From: Aliidiomarina taiwanensis
Lineage (GTDB): Bacteria; Pseudomonadota; Gammaproteobacteria; Enterobacterales; Alteromonadaceae
DNA length: 64,000 nt
Reading direction: 5' to 3'
NCBI RefSeq assembly: GCF_003987015.1
Contig: NZ_PIPQ01000008.1
Location: 1-64,000, forward strand
Shown: positions 60,292 to 64,000 of the stretch, piece after piece
Layout: every line of letters begins with the position of its first letter
How positions within the stretch are numbered: the stretch's first letter is position 1
Made by a program: the position numbers and the translations under genes
Notes under the pieces: generated by a model
Databases searched by the model: none
What the model was told of the DNA's origin: nothing
The model's input: the letters and a program-made list of their open reading frames with translations, nothing else

Positions 60292-61275
60292 CTAGAAAAG
60301 AAGCCGATAGGGAATGAATATTATCAGAGCAATGACAGCCAATAGTATAGCTATCAGCAAGCTATTAAAAATAAGCTTAAGCACTTTATACAGGCGTATA
60401 TTGGTTTGCTTCAATTGTTTTGAGCGGTTCAAAAAAGGAGTCACTTTTGCAAATACTGCGTTCGCCATTCCGCGCTTATCTGTGCTGTCGTTGGGCACGA
60501 GGGTAAACCGCATTAACTGGCAATATACAAAGTTAAACATACGGCCCAATGGCCCCATAGGCCGAGCTACGTCTAACATTAAAATTAAGCGGTGCTTGTC
60601 TGTGTTGTTGGCCACATGATGTACATAGGTTTCGTCAAATAATAATGCTTCACCATCACGCCATGCATAGGTCTGCTCATCTACGTTTATCCAGCAATTG
60701 TCGTCGTTAGGCGTTTCTAAACCAAGGTGGTATCGAAAAGAACAAGCAAATGGGTCGGAATGTGGCGTCAGCTTCGACCCCGGTGGTAACAAAGTGAACA
60801 TAGCCCCTTTTACTTGGGGTATCTGGCTAATAAGCGCAACCGTTTTAGGGCAGTGGCGGCGAGCTGAATGATGCGTATAACCATACCACTTCAAATAAAA
60901 CTTGCTCCATCCATACTTAAAGAACGTACGAAAGCCTACATCGTAATACCCTAAGGAGCCTTTTTCTTTTGTGCTTTCAAATGCTTGTTCACTTTTCAAG
61001 GCTAACGCTTCGTCACGAATTGTTTCCCAGTTTTGCTGCACCACTTGCAGCTCAGGAAAGTCTTCTAAATCAAGTATGGCTTTGCGTGCCCTCTTCTTTG
61101 TGGACATATAAAGAATGCAATTCAAAGGGGCAAATATGGGCCAGCACTTTCGCATGTAGTGTTTGAAATTCGGGTGCCGGTACTGACCCCGAAATGCGAA
61201 TACATACGAAATAGAGGCCAAGGAGTAAAGCACAATAAGACTTATTATTATTGTTGGGAGGTTAAGCTCTGGCAT
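60292..61275 (-). CDS. LpxO-like aspartyl/asparaginyl beta-hydroxylase family protein
   Basis: 327 residues. An N-terminal membrane helix (about 5-27) and a C-terminal one (about 303-325) flank an Asp/Asn hydroxylase domain. The iron site is HSDPFACSFRYHLGL (HxD) and a distal His in YVHHVANNTDKHRLILMLD with Arg for 2-oxoglutarate. Resembles LpxO, which adds a 2-hydroxyl to a lipid A acyl chain. Inner membrane, acting on lipid A or a similar substrate (inferred). Confidence 0.85.
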   Translation of the reverse strand: MPELNLPTIIISLIVLYSLASISYVFAFRGQYRHPNFKHYMRKCWPIFAPLNCILYMSTKKRARKAILDLEDFPELQVVQQNWETIRDEALALKSEQAFESTKEKGSLGYYDVGFRTFFKYGWSKFYLKWYGYTHHSARRHCPKTVALISQIPQVKGAMFTLLPPGSKLTPHSDPFACSFRYHLGLETPNDDNCWINVDEQTYAWRDGEALLFDETYVHHVANNTDKHRLILMLDVARPMGPLGRMFNFVYCQLMRFTLVPNDSTDKRGMANAVFAKVTPFLNRSKQLKQTNIRLYKVLKLIFNSLLIAILLAVIALIIFIPYRLLF

Positions 61276-61342
61276 GAAAGTAAACCGTAGTTATATTAAC
61301 GATTTTTTTACATTAATAGCTGTTTGCATTTAAAGCAAGTGT

Positions 61343-61795
61343 TTAGCTGGTTCGAATGCAATCTCGTCCGCTTTTTTCCCCCTCATATAAGGCATGATCT
61401 GCACGCTTCATTAAACACTCGAGTGTGTCCCCTTGCTGGTATTGCGTTATACCAAAGGTGGCTGTTACCGGCTTATTATGTTCGAAGCAGTAATTTTTAA
61501 TTGCGCGGCGAATACGTTCTGTAGGCATTCGCGCGGGACTCCTCATAGTGCCTGAAAAGCAAATGCACAGCACCCATGCTGTACGCTGTATATCGCCACT
61601 CTTGTGGTAGTAGTAATACAGCAAACCACACAGAACGGCTGCACCTGAATTTAAATAGCCAAGTCGGCTCGACTCAAAGAATAGAAAGTTTGTCACCCCT
61701 GAAAGTAATGAAATGCCGAGAATAACTTGCAGTATGGCTGTTATCAGCACATGGTTTTGTTTCTGTACATCATTCAGGTGGCGTAGCTTTTCCAT
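61343..61795 (-). pseudogene. internally deleted GGDEF protein (decayed diguanylate cyclase)
   Basis: 150-residue frame with three N-terminal membrane segments (about 17-36, 46-63, 70-82) joined directly to the C-terminal end of a GGDEF domain (from about 85: PARMPTERIRRAIKNYCF..., ATFGITQYQQGDTLECLMKRADHALYEGEKSGRDCI). The nucleotide-binding start and the GGDEF active site are missing, so it cannot be an active cyclase. The two parts are in frame, consistent with an internal deletion. The next gene upstream is a full PAS-GGDEF protein 16 bp away whose C-terminus is similar. Confidence 0.75.
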
Positions 61796-61811
61796 ACTTG
61801 GCGTCCTTGTA

Positions 61812-63479
61812 TTAGCGCGTGCCCATCACGACTCTGTTTCTGCCTGCCTTTTTTCCTTGGTACAAAGCATTATCTGCGCGCTTCAATGCCGCATTAACAT
61901 CCTCGTCGTGCTCTGATATCTGCGTCACTCCCGCGGTAATTGTCACCTTCAATTCACCCTTCTCGGTTACAATGGGCGTTTGTTCAAGATCAGCGCAAAT
62001 GATGCGTACCCGTTGATATGCCCCTTCAGGCTCGGCATCTTCCATAATCAAAATAAACTCTTCTCCACCAAAGCGCGCCATGGTGTCAGTACTTCGTATT
62101 TTGCTTTGTAAGAACTTCACCAGTTGTTGTAGCACCTGGTCGCCTACATCATGCCCATACTCGTCATTCACATGCTTAAAGTGGTCTACATCAAGGAGCG
62201 CTATGCAGCTTTTCGCATCACGTTTTTTCACCTTCTCAAAAAGCACAGTCAGTCGGTTCTGGCTAAAGCGCCTGTTGTATGCGCCAGTCAATTCATCTGT
62301 CAGGCTTAAGCGCTCTAACTCTTTTTCGTATTGTTTTTGTAGGGTGATATCGCGCACCGTACCAACCAAGATTCTGTCTTTTTCGCCGCCTTTAAAGTCT
62401 GCCAGCTCATGCACCCAACGCACTTCACCATTTGGTCGGATAATACGATGAACAACGTCGTGTACCCCGCTCTTCTGTGCTCGCTCTTCGCTTGCACGCA
62501 CTAGGTTTAAGTCCTCTGGGTGAACCCTCTCAGTAAAGCCATCAATCGAAGGTTTAAAGGTTTCTGTATCGAGGCCGAATATTTCGAAGATCATGTCAGA
62601 CCAATACAGTTCACCTGTGTCCATATTGGCACGCCAATAGCCTAGCAGACCAATCCGCTGTGCCTGAGTGAGCTCTTTCCGTTGCTGCTCAACTTCTAAG
62701 CGCATTTGTTTTTCAAACGTGGAGTCGACCACCTGGCCATACCAAGAAATGCTGCCGTCGCTATGTCGCTCAGGGGTTGCATGCCCTGTTAACCACTTTT
62801 CGCCGGTAGATAAAACCACGCGAAACTCAGTAAACCATATGTCCAAGGTTTCCGCTGAGTCCTGTATCGAGCTATTCACTTCCTGGAGGTCATCCGGGTG
62901 AATACGGGAAAAAACCGTATCGGCATCACGCTTAGCTTCCTCCAGAGTTACGCCAAATAACTTTTTTATGCCGGGACTTGCATAGGGGAAGGTTCTGGTG
63001 CCATCTGGCATCAACTTAAACTCATACACAGTGCCCGGGATGTTTTCACTGATCTTAAACAATCGATCCAGTCGCTCGTTATTTGTCTTTTCGTCGGTAA
63101 TATCCACATGAGCGCCAGCCAGCCACTCTGGCTTTCCGTCCTCTGTGCGAGTGACTATTTTTCCTCTGTCGCGCACCCATACCCAATGCCCATTTTTATG
63201 CTGCATACGGGTGTCAAAGCTATAACTGTCTATTTCACCAGCTAAGTAACGAGTCAGTGTTGTTTCGACGCGTGGCAGATCGTCTGGGTGTGTCCGCAAC
63301 TTCCAAGTGTCCGCAGACAAGGGCTCAAGCTCTGACAGTGAGTAACCAAGAATCTCTGCCCAGCGTTCGTTGTAGCGGGCTTCTCCTGTTTCATGGTTCC
63401 ACAGCCAGGTGCCTACTTGCGCACCCTCAATAATGGCCTCTAACCAAAATAGTTGATCTTTTTTTGTACTCTCAGACAC
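61812..63479 (-). CDS. PAS-domain diguanylate cyclase
   Basis: 555 residues, no membrane segment. Three PAS/PAC units in series (about 10-135, 140-265, 270-385) followed by a GGDEF domain (about 390-555) with active-site ARFGGEEFILIM; it ends KKAGRNRVVMGTR. Cytosolic c-di-GMP synthase regulated by ligand, redox or light through PAS domains (inference). It lies 16 bp before the decayed GGDEF gene on the same strand. Confidence 0.94.
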   Translation of the reverse strand: MSESTKKDQLFWLEAIIEGAQVGTWLWNHETGEARYNERWAEILGYSLSELEPLSADTWKLRTHPDDLPRVETTLTRYLAGEIDSYSFDTRMQHKNGHWVWVRDRGKIVTRTEDGKPEWLAGAHVDITDEKTNNERLDRLFKISENIPGTVYEFKLMPDGTRTFPYASPGIKKLFGVTLEEAKRDADTVFSRIHPDDLQEVNSSIQDSAETLDIWFTEFRVVLSTGEKWLTGHATPERHSDGSISWYGQVVDSTFEKQMRLEVEQQRKELTQAQRIGLLGYWRANMDTGELYWSDMIFEIFGLDTETFKPSIDGFTERVHPEDLNLVRASEERAQKSGVHDVVHRIIRPNGEVRWVHELADFKGGEKDRILVGTVRDITLQKQYEKELERLSLTDELTGAYNRRFSQNRLTVLFEKVKKRDAKSCIALLDVDHFKHVNDEYGHDVGDQVLQQLVKFLQSKIRSTDTMARFGGEEFILIMEDAEPEGAYQRVRIICADLEQTPIVTEKGELKVTITAGVTQISEHDEDVNAALKRADNALYQGKKAGRNRVVMGTR

Positions 63480-63592
63480 TTATTCAACCTTTACGATTTG
63501 GTTATTTTTTACTAAATATAGCCACGAAATTTAAAAACTACTGATACACTCACATACATTACGTTTTATAACAATAACTGGAGTATTGCCAA

Positions 63593-64000
63593 GTGCTAAA
63601 TACTTTTCTTACAAAACGATTACTGCTCCTCGTTTTGGCTTTTGCAGTTTATCCCGCGCAGAGTCATGAGCAGCAACAAGAAGCTTATGCTTACACAGAA
63701 ACTAGTAACATATTAGAGCAGTTTTGGGAGCTAGATAGCGACAGCAAGCGCGGCCTGTATACCTTAAGGACCTTTCAACCTAATTACGTGCTGCCCTACC
63801 ATTACACCAATAATATTAATAGCCAGCCTGCTAGCCCAACACGCGGCCCCGTTGAAGCAGTCGACCAATATAAAGACCATGAAATGAAGCTTCAGTTTTC
63901 TTTCCGTACGAAAGTATTAGAAGACTTTTTGTTTCATAACGCGGACCTATGGGTAGCCTACACGCAAACCTCCTTATGGCAAGCATGGAATAAAGACATT
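63593..64000 (+). CDS. pldA: outer-membrane phospholipase A, partial (runs off window)
   Basis: First 136 codons, GTG start with GGAG 9 bases upstream. Signal peptide about 1-22 (ending PAQS). The mature start includes a segment RGLYTLRTFQPNYVLPYHYT like the E. coli FTLYPYDTNYLIYT, and LWVAYTQTSLWQAWN matches GASYTQKSWWQLSN. This is the first part of the PldA barrel; the catalytic His/Ser lie past the window end. Calcium-dependent dimer active on outer-membrane phospholipids. Confidence 0.88.
   Translation, partial: MLNTFLTKRLLLLVLAFAVYPAQSHEQQQEAYAYTETSNILEQFWELDSDSKRGLYTLRTFQPNYVLPYHYTNNINSQPASPTRGPVEAVDQYKDHEMKLQFSFRTKVLEDFLFHNADLWVAYTQTSLWQAWNKDI

Overview
The window is a chromosomal segment of a marine-type gammaproteobacterium, most likely of the order Alteromonadales and close to Idiomarina/Aliidiomarina. 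That placement is an inference from gene content and E. coli-like synteny blocks: epmA-efp/epmB, groSL-fxsA, accBC-prmA, dusB-fis, purHD, orn/rsgA-psd, nudC-hemE, fkpA/slyX, prk/yhfA, astCAD, rpe-trpS. No species-specific marker was used. The left edge (about 1-334) is the leader of a leftward rRNA operon, with two tandem promoters and a boxA. Its 16S gene should lie just outside the window.

Core region 1 (457-6951) holds a membrane-anchored RRM protein, trmA, a MerC-like protein with a Zur-type palindrome over its promoter, the complete EF-P beta-lysylation set, two DUF3016 paralogs and a small motility-type protein. Core region 2 (17090-64000) is mostly housekeeping: chaperonins, a DsbD N-domain-only protein, dehydroquinase, acetyl-CoA carboxylase, dusB-fis, purines, tRNA-Gly(GCC), ribosome assembly GTPase, phospholipid synthesis, an RND pump, heme and NAD hydrolase genes, a WD40-like lipoprotein, slyX, phosphoribulokinase-like kinase, arginine succinyltransferase pathway, trpS/rpe, oligopeptidase A, a DPP-IV-like lipoprotein, diguanylate cyclases, a chemoreceptor with a CZB-like sensor, an LpxO-like hydroxylase, and the start of pldA.

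The accessory highlight is an integrated element of about 10.1 kb (6993-17108) in the 3' end of groL. A 19-bp direct repeat, carrying the last codons and the stop of groL, lies at both ends. A DUF6538-type tyrosine integrase sits at the left end. A 20-bp repeat built from TGTCAACA units lies just inside each end. Next to groL the element carries a hairpin resembling the groL terminator that insertion displaced.

Inside the element are a Cfr10I/Bse634I-like restriction endonuclease with a C5 methyltransferase (convergent, overlapping ends), a small XRE regulator facing the methyltransferase across a palindromic operator, and a serine resolvase. It also holds several unrecognised membrane or coiled-coil proteins, a 36-residue microprotein, and a compact protein of about 433 residues with family-A polymerase (Pol I/T7 RNA polymerase-like) palm motifs. 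That protein follows a 0.55-kb non-coding stretch rich in short repeats that could be an origin. No capsid or conjugation genes are visible. The element looks like a small integrative island with its own divergent polymerase, restriction defence and unknown cargo, and it is the best candidate here for something undescribed.
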